From NCBI GenBank assembly GCA_041399155.1, contig JAWKTI010000004.1, positions 248,001 through 312,000 on the forward strand: a stretch of 64,000 bases of DNA, in the 5' to 3' direction. The number at the start of each line of letters is the position of its first letter. Within the stretch, counting starts at the first letter, position 1. Both the position numbers and the translations under genes were made by a program. This DNA comes from Zavarzinella sp. (lineage in GTDB: Bacteria > Planctomycetota > Planctomycetia > Gemmatales > Gemmataceae). Shown piece by piece: positions 10,201 through 17,460 of the stretch. Under the pieces are notes generated by a model. It saw only the letters and a program-made list of their open reading frames with translations. It did no database searches and was not told the origin of the DNA.

Positions 10201-10502
10201 ATTCGCCGATCAATCGCTTCAAACAGTGTTGATTGAGGAAGTTGCTGAACTGGTACCCCCAACTCGTAACTGCGTAAAAAAGTCGCCATCTCCAATACGG
10301 GGGAATTGCCCGCGATGGCTTCTGGTGCAAACGAAGCGGTAGCCTGTGCAAGAGGCAAGTTGGCCTGAACCATCTCCCCACTGACAGGCAAATCGACGCG
10401 GGCTCCACGGGACATGATGTCTACCGCGGAATCTTCAGACGGCTGGGAATGCAAAAACATGCCCGATTCCCCATCGGAATACTGTTTTGGGTCGTTGTTC
10501 AT
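7242..10502 (-). CDS. Membrane-bound TPR pseudokinase (Ser/Thr kinase-like)
   Basis: The protein has 1086 residues. A Ser/Thr kinase fold spans about residues 100-330: LHHPCIPTLLNFG, YTAPEW (APE motif) and DVFSLGSILCEILTG are clear. All catalytic positions are changed. The beta-3 lysine position reads VLIRMD, the HRDLKPxN loop reads HGALSPTCI near residue 199, and DFG reads HWS. It should therefore not phosphorylate by the usual mechanism. One membrane helix follows at about 384-404, then roughly 600 residues of helical repeats with TPR character (for example NIQLGELTRGDDPASATAYY), probably outside the cytoplasm. It may sense or scaffold rather than phosphorylate. The downstream hydrolase is likely in the same operon. 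Confidence 0.8.
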   Translation of the reverse strand: MNNDPKQYSDGESGMFLHSQPSEDSAVDIMSRGARVDLPVSGEMVQANLPLAQATASFAPEAIAGNSPVLEMATFLRSYELGVPVQQLPQSTLFEAIDRRMNLPVLIRMDEGRQTADYSPSFRRELQVLARLHHPCIPTLLNFGLLPDGKQFLVTSMIPGIPLDKLFGERLNSTSDRDLWLERFAQLVRAMVSAHQEGVVHGALSPTCILCGPLNELAIVHWSKAFLRSDRASIQQLLPVDSKTITCYTAPEWARNEQHRIDERIDVFSLGSILCEILTGTPAFLATPSLPDQVCEGNTIDALNRLSHCGAPGDWIQLAKQCLQNDPNLRPANAFAVLQYIHEIHRSAAPKTTLATKIAPVNRKTFSEPAITRVVERTLERTSIWGTWIALAAIAVAAIFAFAWYRTMQAGNDGAKAFEQAKIASTDYTQAALKQSTQLFDTASEQLPNAPTDALKQAKEGFQLVQAARNYREIATVSPETNDQLQATYHRGEKLVKLAQFTVDLQQQQLEAVRAQQLPSVSMYRRLFESVGIDLVLQNDESTRDFIAASTYQDSLREGLFNWLLVSDRASERSKLAQLLSQAKLMPTSILELAQSTNWNYPRFAEELEQLPPASSWLFAQQLTVQQKPVWARDLLLAAVKRYPTDYMINIQLGELTRGDDPASATAYYTAALASQPGDLFTQRRLADAMLAQGDTNAANSLRRLLALQHPKSAVAQQEYATQILAGGNVAEAKSFYQRAIAADPGDTTSLVQLGKLALEEQQPDQALQYWRTARAFDTYAPEPLLRETEYLTGNKPAEADELLQALLLEERVRYRMTFEQHLRVARLTSVRGYDDWTLTATAPLLASQPNNPELQFLRGHALVRKDRREGLELLQKIASQPQAPIEWQLALANAELQFGMIAQASKHFTNIQTQLPTQSPWRTTLLDKLRECRTWDSVGMQLPKALAAPEAVDAKDWPMLAEYCRRTQQYVEAVKCYQFTRPSLEMNELLNRFGCRLLAGLGMGQSKQKLPVAEAQRYRDDVAQSILALLETRPDEVDQIKSFPAFQLARIAIPLQALSDAEKKNWQTIWNKVDQTMPAGDNPQR

Positions 10503-10907
10503 AATTGAAATCGCAGACGTTTCGCCAGATTATGTGGGTTGAAAGATAACATTGGGTCAATTCTCTAGTTTACCCAACGTATCAGAGAGGGTTGAAAGAG
10601 AAATTGGCGAATTTTGCCAAATTTCTAATTTTTGTGGAACAAATTACACTTCTTAATCGTCTACTATTATGTGGATATATTTTCACATAGATGAAGGGCT
10701 ATTCGGTGAATTCAAGGAGACCTTTTGTGTGTTGAATCGATGTAAGTTATTTTCAATTAAGAATTTGCGAGCTTTTCTCGCGTAAGAAAGCTGCGTGGAT
10801 GTGACCTGCATTAATCTTCATGTGATCTACATGAGATCTTTATCATTTTCAAAAGGTGGCTACCTAACATGAAAGTGTGTTTTCACTCATTTTAAGGGGT
10901 TTTTACC
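10503..10907. promoter_or_regulatory. 405-base AT-rich divergent intergenic region
   Basis: It separates the divergent pseudokinase and DUF1559 genes, so it should hold promoters for both. It is clearly more AT-rich than its neighbours. A small perfect hairpin (GCGAG / CTCGC around TTTT-type loop) lies at 10767-10781. I could not assign convincing promoter boxes. AAGGGG at good spacing precedes the ATG at 10908. Confidence 0.4.
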
Positions 10908-11846
10908 ATGCGTCGTGGGTTTACGTTAATTGAATTGCTGGTGGTCATTGCCATCATCGCAATTCTGATTGGTTTGCTGTTACCAGCAGTGCAGAAAGTT
11001 CGGGAAGCGGCCAACCGCACCAAGAGCCAGAACAATTTGAAGCAATTGGGAATTGCATCTCATGGTTACCATGACGCAATTGGCCACATGCCTCCCAGCT
11101 TCGTGGAATTCGGCTCGACCAAAGGTTACAAAGATGGCTCGTACATTGTGCACATTCTTCCATATGTTGAACAAGATAACTTAAAGCGACTTGTTGAGAA
11201 CAACACTGCAACCAGCGGTCAGTATTACGCTATTACTTACAATCAGTCTCCACCCAAGATTTTCATCAATCCGCTGGATCCTTCGAGCAGCAATGGTGCT
11301 TACAACGATAGTGGGTGGGGCGTTTATGCTGTCACTGGCTACGTAGCGAACTATGAGTGTTTAGGTGGCTTCATTGGTGGCAATCCGGCTACCAATCCCC
11401 CTCGCCTCAACAGCTTCCGCTACATGGCTGGGATTACCGATGGTACATCCAACACCATCATGTATACCACACGTACCACGGTGTGCGAAAGAAACAGCAG
11501 CTATTATCGTCCTGGTTACACCGCACCCCTGTACAACATTGCTCCTTATGCCAACGCCAGCAGTTGGTACGAATGGATGCCGGTGGTGAACTACTGGCGT
11601 GATGGCGCAGCTTCTCCTGGCTACCTGACCGGTGCCGCAACCAAGTTCCAGGCAAACCCTACCTGGGCTGGTACGGCAGCAACTTGTGATTTTCGACTGG
11701 CTACCGCTTATGGTTCCGGTGGCAGCATTCTGGTAGGTATGGCTGACGGCAGCGTACGCACCGTCACCAACAGTGTCAGCGGTTTGACTTGGTGGGCAGC
11801 CAGCACCGCATCCGGCGGTGAAGTGCTAGGCAGCGATTGGAATTAA
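10908..11846 (+). CDS. DUF1559 pseudopilin-like protein
   Basis: A 312-residue protein of the large planctomycete family with a type IV pilin-like N-terminus. The motif RRGFTLIELLVVIAIIAIL gives the prepilin peptidase site (G before F) and the hydrophobic stalk helix. LLPAVQKVREAANR and NNLKQLG follow, then the DUF1559 domain to a C-terminal VGMADGSVRTVTNSVS stretch typical of the family. The role is probably that of a cell-envelope pseudopilin, but no function is proven for the family. Planctomycete genomes carry many copies. A small lipoprotein gene follows after 63 bases, a pairing also seen elsewhere in these bacteria. Confidence 0.93.
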   Translation: MRRGFTLIELLVVIAIIAILIGLLLPAVQKVREAANRTKSQNNLKQLGIASHGYHDAIGHMPPSFVEFGSTKGYKDGSYIVHILPYVEQDNLKRLVENNTATSGQYYAITYNQSPPKIFINPLDPSSSNGAYNDSGWGVYAVTGYVANYECLGGFIGGNPATNPPRLNSFRYMAGITDGTSNTIMYTTRTTVCERNSSYYRPGYTAPLYNIAPYANASSWYEWMPVVNYWRDGAASPGYLTGAATKFQANPTWAGTAATCDFRLATAYGSGGSILVGMADGSVRTVTNSVSGLTWWAASTASGGEVLGSDWN

Positions 11847-11909
11847 TCAGTGATAGCCCACTGAAAAACATAGTCGCCTTTATGAAGGTATTTTAATTTT
11901 TGGTGAATT

Positions 11910-12050
11910 ATGAAAAAGTTTAAGATTTGTGTGGCGAGTTTGTTGTTGGTAACCATGTTGGTTGCAGTTGGTTGCGATGATTCATCAAGTGGCGCCAGTG
12001 GTTCCAACACAGCACCAAACTCGAAACAGGCTGGCAAAGAAAGCCGTTAA
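11910..12050 (+). CDS. Small lipoprotein downstream of the DUF1559 gene
   Basis: A 46-residue ORF that starts MKKFKICVASLLL, has a hydrophobic core and a lipobox-like LVAVGC with cysteine near residue 22, then a short Ser/Asn/Gly-rich tail ending GKESR. That pattern is a type II signal peptide with a mature peptide of only about 25 residues. It lies 63 bases after the DUF1559 gene on the same strand and is probably cotranscribed. It may anchor or accompany the pseudopilin in the envelope; this is inference. Confidence 0.75.
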   Translation: MKKFKICVASLLLVTMLVAVGCDDSSSGASGSNTAPNSKQAGKESR

Positions 12051-12187
12051 TTTCAGTTGCCCAGCCAGAATTGCTGGTATCAGCAGGTAATATCGCCCCA
12101 TTTCTTTATCTTCTCTGACATTTCTCTCTTGCCTCAACGGATATGATTTGTCAATATGCAACATATTATCCTTTCTGGAATGGGATC

Positions 12188-12460
12188 ATGTCTCAAGCAA
12201 TTGTCGATCCAGCCGAACTCCGGCGCTTTGCCCACGCCCTGAAGGTTTTTAATGCAGATCTCCGTGGAAATCTGGCTGGGCTGCACGCCCAATTGATTGC
12301 ATTGGGGGATACCTGGCGCGATCAGGAACATATCCACTTCACTGGCGAATTTGAGCAGACGATTGCGGTGCTGGAGAAGTTTCTGGATATTTCCGACCAG
12401 CACGTACCTTATTTGCAGCGGAAAGCGGAACGGATCGAAGAATATCTGCAGCAGAAATAA
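12188..12460 (+). CDS. WXG100-like protein (type VII-like substrate or chaperone)
   Basis: The protein is 90 residues from the ATG at 12188 (the frame opens at 12143, but residues before MSQAIVDP look non-coding). It is helix-turn-helix in character. A central LGDTWRDQEHIHFTGEF occupies the place of the WXG turn, and a long C-terminal helix (AVLEKFLDISDQHVPYLQRKAERIEEYLQ) follows. Size, all-helical character and the central Trp fit the WXG100/ESX superfamily. It is the first gene of a four-gene cluster ending in an EccC-like ATPase, which strengthens the call. Its W-x-D-x5-F signature recurs in the gene at 12995. Confidence 0.7.
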   Translation: MSQAIVDPAELRRFAHALKVFNADLRGNLAGLHAQLIALGDTWRDQEHIHFTGEFEQTIAVLEKFLDISDQHVPYLQRKAERIEEYLQQK

Positions 12461-12484
12461 TCCTGTCAGTGCGAGGGGGCTACG

Positions 12485-12985
12485 ATGAATCCCGGAGCCG
12501 ATGTCCGTTCAATCGATGTTCTGCACGACTGGTACCAGCAAATGAGCAAGTATCAGGTGGAGTTTCGTGAAATTCTAACTGCTGTTGCATTGGAAATCCG
12601 CCGAGCGTACCACTGGATTGATGAGAAAAGTGCCCACTGGCGGAAACAGATACAAAAGTTAGAAGACGAAGTTTATCGTGCCAAAATGGAATTACGGCAG
12701 AGGCAGACACCCAATTTTGATGGTCGGATTCCAGACACATCGGTCCAGGAAGAAAATCTGCGACGTGCCAAATATGCCGTCGAGCACGCACGTGACCAGT
12801 TGGAAATATGCCAGCGTTGGCATGGAAAATTGCCCAAACTGATCGAAGAGGCCTACGATGGACACGCCCGCCACCTGTCGAATTTTCTTGACGACAACAT
12901 GAATAAGGCACTGACCACCATATCGGTGCGGATCGAGGCATTGCGGGCGTACCTGCAAACAATCGCCCCACCGGTGGGGGAGTAG
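12485..12985 (+). CDS. Coiled-coil protein of the type VII-like cluster
   Basis: A 166-residue, fully helical, highly charged protein with no signal peptide. Long heptad stretches are visible, for example HWRKQIQKLEDEVYRAKMEL and the segment from about residue 85 to 110. An excellent GAGGGGG ribosome binding site precedes the ATG. It lies between two WXG-like genes, 24 bases after the first and 9 before the second. It may be a longer helical substrate (LXG-like in spirit) or a cytoplasmic adaptor. I do not recognise a named family. Confidence 0.65.
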   Translation: MNPGADVRSIDVLHDWYQQMSKYQVEFREILTAVALEIRRAYHWIDEKSAHWRKQIQKLEDEVYRAKMELRQRQTPNFDGRIPDTSVQEENLRRAKYAVEHARDQLEICQRWHGKLPKLIEEAYDGHARHLSNFLDDNMNKALTTISVRIEALRAYLQTIAPPVGE

Positions 12986-12994
12986 GATAATACC

Positions 12995-13234
12995 ATGATG
13001 CACGTGGAAGGCCCCAAAGGGCAACTGGCCGATGCCTGGAAAACTTTTCAAGCCCACTGGGATCTGACCAGCGAAACCTGGAATGACACTGTTCATCAGG
13101 ATTTTCAGGAGAATTTCTGGGAGCCACTGAAGCAGCTTGTCGCGAACGAAATACGTGCTATGGAACAGTTATCCACTATCCTCCGGCAATGTCGGCAGGA
13201 ATGTTCCGATGAATCAGGAGTTTGGGGCGGATGA
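12995..13234 (+). CDS. Second WXG100-like small protein
   Basis: A 79-residue helical protein. Its centre reads TWNDTVHQDFQENFWEP and matches the first cluster gene in a W-x-D-x(5)-F spacing (TWRDQEHIHF there). The rest differs, so the two look like distant paralogues that could pair as a heterodimer, as ESX proteins do. The stop overlaps the ATPase start as ATGA at 13231-13234, implying translational coupling. No signal peptide is present, as expected for type VII substrates. Confidence 0.65.
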   Translation: MMHVEGPKGQLADAWKTFQAHWDLTSETWNDTVHQDFQENFWEPLKQLVANEIRAMEQLSTILRQCRQECSDESGVWGG

Positions 13235-16200
13235 ATAATCAACTGACTACCGCGAAAGTAGGAACAGAGCGTAAAAACCTGTTCGACATCCAGCGCGAAG
13301 CACTGTCCGAACTGCTGAATATTGTGGCAACACGTGCCAGAACTGAAAAGACCACACGGGAAGCCTATCAGAATGCGCTGGCCCGCTCGGAAAAAGAGCT
13401 GGTGCGGCAAAAAACATTGCTGGAAAAGCAACACCAGGAAGAACTTGGGCAATTACAGGCATCGCTGACAAACACTCTGGAAGAAATTGAACGGAAATTT
13501 CGCGATGAAACCGGTGCAGCAGATCGGGAGTATGAAGTAACGAAATCGGAGGTCACCGCACGTTACAATCAGTTGGAGGAAGAAACAAAAGCCGCCTTGC
13601 AGGATGCACGCTGGTCTGCAGATTCGATCCATGAAGCAGTTGAAAAAGAAGCCAGGAAGGCAAATGTTGATGCCAAGAAGATTGTGGGTGATACCGCGAT
13701 CCGCGTAGAAGAATTGTGGCAGTCGGCGACTGGCCCATTATTGAGGGCTGGCCTGAAAATTGAGGATGTACAGAAGAGAATCGCCAAAAATACCCCCATC
13801 CCAGGCAATCCAGAAGAGGAAATGGAATCTGGCCTGGTTTCTGGTGCCGCCGCAGTGCACTCACTGCGGGATTTAAAGTTTATTGGTTTTCTCAAACCAA
13901 TCTCTGTTTTGTGGTTTCTCCTCCCACTGTGCGTGGCAGCAGGGGTGGTGGCTCAATTTACCAATCCCTGGTGGCTGGGTGCCACCGTAGGAGCAATTAT
14001 TGCTACTGCTCTGGCCATTCTGCTCCGCTGGGTGCTGGTGAAAAATGTTACCCGCAAAATCAGCCAGTATGTGCAGGAATTGGTGGAATCGATCCAGACG
14101 ATTGAAACAGGAAGCGAACAATATCTGAAGCAATCGGAAATGACCTTTCGCCACACCATCATGGAAGCGAATAAAAAACGCAACCATGATATCAAAATGG
14201 CAGAAGAAACGGCGAATCCGAAATTACAGCAGTTTCTGGAAGATCGCAAACGAGAACTGATTGAAGCGGGCGATAAGCACACCCGCACCAAAACCAAACT
14301 GCAGAAGTGGCGGGAAGATGCCACTTCACAGGCACAAACCCACTTCAACTCCAGTAAGCAGAAATGCGATACTGCCTTTCAGCAGGCGATTCAGAAAGTA
14401 GAAACCACCCACCTGGACATGGCTGTGCAGGCGAAAGCCACATTGGACAGCATGGAAGGTGCGATCGCCATCGCCTGGGGCGATGGACAGGATCGCGTGG
14501 GGAGGATGCTGAACAAACTGAAAGCAAACGGACTGGAACATTTTCCCGACTGGAACAGCCCATTCTGGTATTCGCCCACAGTGGCAACAAAAGTGCCTGC
14601 CGGGGTGCGATTTGGCGATTTTCAGGTCGATCTTACCCGTTTGCCGGGCGGGATTTCGTTCGAAGATGAAGGTACCGAGCCCACGTTGCCGATTCGGATG
14701 AAGGTGCCCGCCTTTTTGCCGTTTCCCGACCACTGTTCGTTCCTGATCCGCTCCACGGGTGATGCCCGCGAACATGCCATTGCCGCCTTACAGGCAATTA
14801 TGCTGCGACTGCTGACGGCGATCCCACCTGGAAAGTTGCGCTTCACCATTATTGACCCGGTGGGGCTGGGTGAAAACTTTGCCTCGTTCATGCACCTGTC
14901 TGATTATGATGAGCAATTGGTGGGCAGCCGGATCTGGACGGAACCTGCCCATATTGAGCAGCGTTTGCTCGATTTGACAGGCCACATGGAAACGATTATC
15001 CAGAAGTATCTTCGCAACGAATACAAAACGATTGAAGATTACAATCGCGAAGCGGGTGAGGTAGCAGAGCCGTTTCGCGTGCTGGTGATTGCAAACTTTC
15101 CCGCGAACTTTACGCTGGAGGCGGCTAGGCGGCTAGTCAGCATTGTCAACAGTGGGCCATCCTGTGGGGTCTATACACTGATTACCCACGATCCCAGACA
15201 ACCGTTGCCCCAGGGCTTTTCTATTGCCGATCTGGAAGAAAAGTCAATCAACCTGGTCTGGAAAGAAAATGCATTTGTCTGGAAGGACGATTCCTTCAAA
15301 GATTTTCCGCTGGAACTGGGCAAGCCACCAGTGCAAAGCGAAATGTCGCGCATTGTCCGCTGGGTGGGTGAAAACAGCAAAAACGCCAATGTTGTCGAAG
15401 TGCCCTTTGAATACGTTGCACCCACCGTGTATGACATCTGGCAGGGCGATTCCCGCCATGGGTTGTCCGTTGCCATCGGCCGTGCAGGTGCAACCCGCCG
15501 GCAGATCCTTTCCTTTGGTAAAGGGACTGCACAACACGCCTTGATTGCTGGGAAAACCGGTTCGGGTAAGTCGACCTTGCTGCATGCACTTATCGTGAAC
15601 ATGGGATTGACTTATTCCCCCAACGAACTGAACCTGTACCTGATTGACTTCAAGAAAGGCGTAGAGTTTAAGGATTACGCTGCTTACCGAATGCCCCACG
15701 CCAAAGCGGTGGCGATTGAAAGTGAACGTGAATTCGGTCTGAGTGTGCTGCAAAAGCTCGATCTGGAACTTCAGGAACGTGGGAATATGTTCCGATCGAT
15801 CGGGGTGAATTCGATTGCTGAATATCGTGATCATCTGGACCGTCAGCCCACGGAGGGTCTGCCGAAAGTGATGCCACGCATCCTGCTGGTGGTGGATGAG
15901 TTCCAGGAATTTTTTGTGGAAGACGACCGGTTGGCTCAGGATGCTGCCCTGCTCCTCGACCGACTGGTGCGTCAAGGCCGTGCGTTTGGACTGCATATTC
16001 TGCTTGGTTCGCAAACGCTGGGTGGTGCCTATTCGCTTGCACGCAGCACGATCGATCAGATGGCGATCCGCATTGCACTGCAATGCTCTGAAGCAGATGC
16101 TCAACTGATTCTCAGCAAGGACAATAACGCCGCCCGCCTGCTCAATCGACCTGGGGAAGCGATTTTCAACGATCGCAACGGCTTAATTGAAGGCAACAAC

Positions 16201-17262
16201 CTGTTCCAGGTAGTCTGGATGTCGGATGAAACACGGGAAAACCAGTTGAAGGACATCCGCAAACGGGCCGATCTGTTGCAATTTCAACAGCTCTCGCCAC
16301 TCGTTTTTGAAGGGAATGTGCCTTCGATGCTGGAATCTTCCCCCACTTACCTGAAGTTGGTGGGTGAGAATCTGTGGCCGGAAGCATCGCGGAAATATCA
16401 GGTCTGGCTGGGTGATCCGATTGCGATTAAGGATCCCACGAACGTGATTTTCCGTTACAATTCTGGCCAGAATCTGCTCATTGTGGGGCAGGATGAAGAG
16501 CTGGCGTTATCCGTTGCCAGCACCACCTTGCTATCGCTGGGTCTGAGTCACCACCCTGCCAAAGTACAGTTTGTGGTACTGGATGGCACCCTGGACGATC
16601 ACCCGCAGGCGGGGATTCTGGCCAGCGTGGCCAATGTTTTGCCCCACCGTGTAGATTTGGTGGATCGCACTCAGATCCAGAGCGTATTCACCAGACTGCA
16701 CGATCTGGTGCAGCACCGAAATGGTGATCCAGCGGCAGACCGCACACCTGTTTTCTGTATCATTCACGCTGTTCACCGCTATCGCGATTTGAAGAAGGAC
16801 GATGATTTTGGCTTCAACCGCCGTGGGGATAAATCAGTCACCCCAGGTCAGGCTTTCGCCACGATTCTGCGGGATGGGCCTGCGGTGGGGGTGTATTGTG
16901 TTGTCTGGGCAGATTCCACCGCCAACATTCTGCGTGCGGTGGACCGCCAGGGTCTGCGGGAATTTTCGCAACGGATCCTGTTCCAGATGAGTGCCAACGA
17001 TTCGAGTCTGCTGATAGATACACCCGTAGCAAACAGGCTAAGTCGTTATCGAGCAATTAGTTACACCGATGAAACTGGCCAACTGGAAAAATTCCGCCCG
17101 TTTAAGCTGCCTGAACGCGACTGGTTACGGCAACTGCGGAAGGATCTGGAACAACGGCCAGAAGCAGGTGCGGCAAACCTGCCTTCTCTGCTGGCCCCAC
17201 CACCAATAGAAGAAGGTGGGGAGCAATCCCCAGCCCCGGCAGAATCACACAGGGATGAATAA
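13231..17262 (+). CDS. FtsK/SpoIIIE-family ATPase, EccC-like
   Basis: The protein is 1343 residues from the ATG at 13231, which overlaps the previous stop; a TTG at 13222 in the same frame is less likely. A long coiled coil (about 1-190) is followed by two membrane helices (about 217-238 and 247-268), a second coiled coil (about 270-400) and three ATPase-like modules. The middle module is canonical, with Walker A GKTGSGKST at about 774-782 and Walker B ILLVVDE at about 884-890. The first (LIDPVGLG-type region) and third (LLIVGQDEELAL) lack a good P-loop. Two membrane helices plus three modules match type VII EccC/EssC motors rather than DNA-pumping FtsK, which has four helices and a gamma domain. 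It would power export of the WXG-like neighbours. Confidence 0.85.
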   Translation: MNNQLTTAKVGTERKNLFDIQREALSELLNIVATRARTEKTTREAYQNALARSEKELVRQKTLLEKQHQEELGQLQASLTNTLEEIERKFRDETGAADREYEVTKSEVTARYNQLEEETKAALQDARWSADSIHEAVEKEARKANVDAKKIVGDTAIRVEELWQSATGPLLRAGLKIEDVQKRIAKNTPIPGNPEEEMESGLVSGAAAVHSLRDLKFIGFLKPISVLWFLLPLCVAAGVVAQFTNPWWLGATVGAIIATALAILLRWVLVKNVTRKISQYVQELVESIQTIETGSEQYLKQSEMTFRHTIMEANKKRNHDIKMAEETANPKLQQFLEDRKRELIEAGDKHTRTKTKLQKWREDATSQAQTHFNSSKQKCDTAFQQAIQKVETTHLDMAVQAKATLDSMEGAIAIAWGDGQDRVGRMLNKLKANGLEHFPDWNSPFWYSPTVATKVPAGVRFGDFQVDLTRLPGGISFEDEGTEPTLPIRMKVPAFLPFPDHCSFLIRSTGDAREHAIAALQAIMLRLLTAIPPGKLRFTIIDPVGLGENFASFMHLSDYDEQLVGSRIWTEPAHIEQRLLDLTGHMETIIQKYLRNEYKTIEDYNREAGEVAEPFRVLVIANFPANFTLEAARRLVSIVNSGPSCGVYTLITHDPRQPLPQGFSIADLEEKSINLVWKENAFVWKDDSFKDFPLELGKPPVQSEMSRIVRWVGENSKNANVVEVPFEYVAPTVYDIWQGDSRHGLSVAIGRAGATRRQILSFGKGTAQHALIAGKTGSGKSTLLHALIVNMGLTYSPNELNLYLIDFKKGVEFKDYAAYRMPHAKAVAIESEREFGLSVLQKLDLELQERGNMFRSIGVNSIAEYRDHLDRQPTEGLPKVMPRILLVVDEFQEFFVEDDRLAQDAALLLDRLVRQGRAFGLHILLGSQTLGGAYSLARSTIDQMAIRIALQCSEADAQLILSKDNNAARLLNRPGEAIFNDRNGLIEGNNLFQVVWMSDETRENQLKDIRKRADLLQFQQLSPLVFEGNVPSMLESSPTYLKLVGENLWPEASRKYQVWLGDPIAIKDPTNVIFRYNSGQNLLIVGQDEELALSVASTTLLSLGLSHHPAKVQFVVLDGTLDDHPQAGILASVANVLPHRVDLVDRTQIQSVFTRLHDLVQHRNGDPAADRTPVFCIIHAVHRYRDLKKDDDFGFNRRGDKSVTPGQAFATILRDGPAVGVYCVVWADSTANILRAVDRQGLREFSQRILFQMSANDSSLLIDTPVANRLSRYRAISYTDETGQLEKFRPFKLPERDWLRQLRKDLEQRPEAGAANLPSLLAPPPIEEGGEQSPAPAESHRDE

Positions 17263-17327
17263 GGTCAAAATGGAATCTAACGGTCCATGATGAGTTTACC
17301 GCGGTGCCATAAAGGGTGATCTTCTCT

Positions 17328-17353
17328 GGATTCCCGCCTACGCGGGAATGACG
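17328..17353 (+). repeat. REP-like palindrome (ATTCCCGC family)
   Basis: ATTCCCGC and GCGGGAAT flank a short spacer and are followed by GACG. It is one of six or so copies in the window, here in the 200 bases after the FtsK-like gene. The upstream TTCTCTGG is shared with the copy at 27241. Confidence 0.7.
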
Positions 17354-17460
17354 ATTCAGGTGGGTATCAGTTTTATGGTTGGCACTACGGGTGATCTTCC
17401 CGGCATAAAATACGAGCCTGGAGTCTGGGCGAAGGAAATAGTCCTCTGTTTGCCGCCGCA

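Noticed and set aside
15244..16104. 286-codon minus-strand frame inside the FtsK-like gene
   Set aside because: The plus-strand frame holds the Walker motifs, and the opposite frame has no start signal or family.
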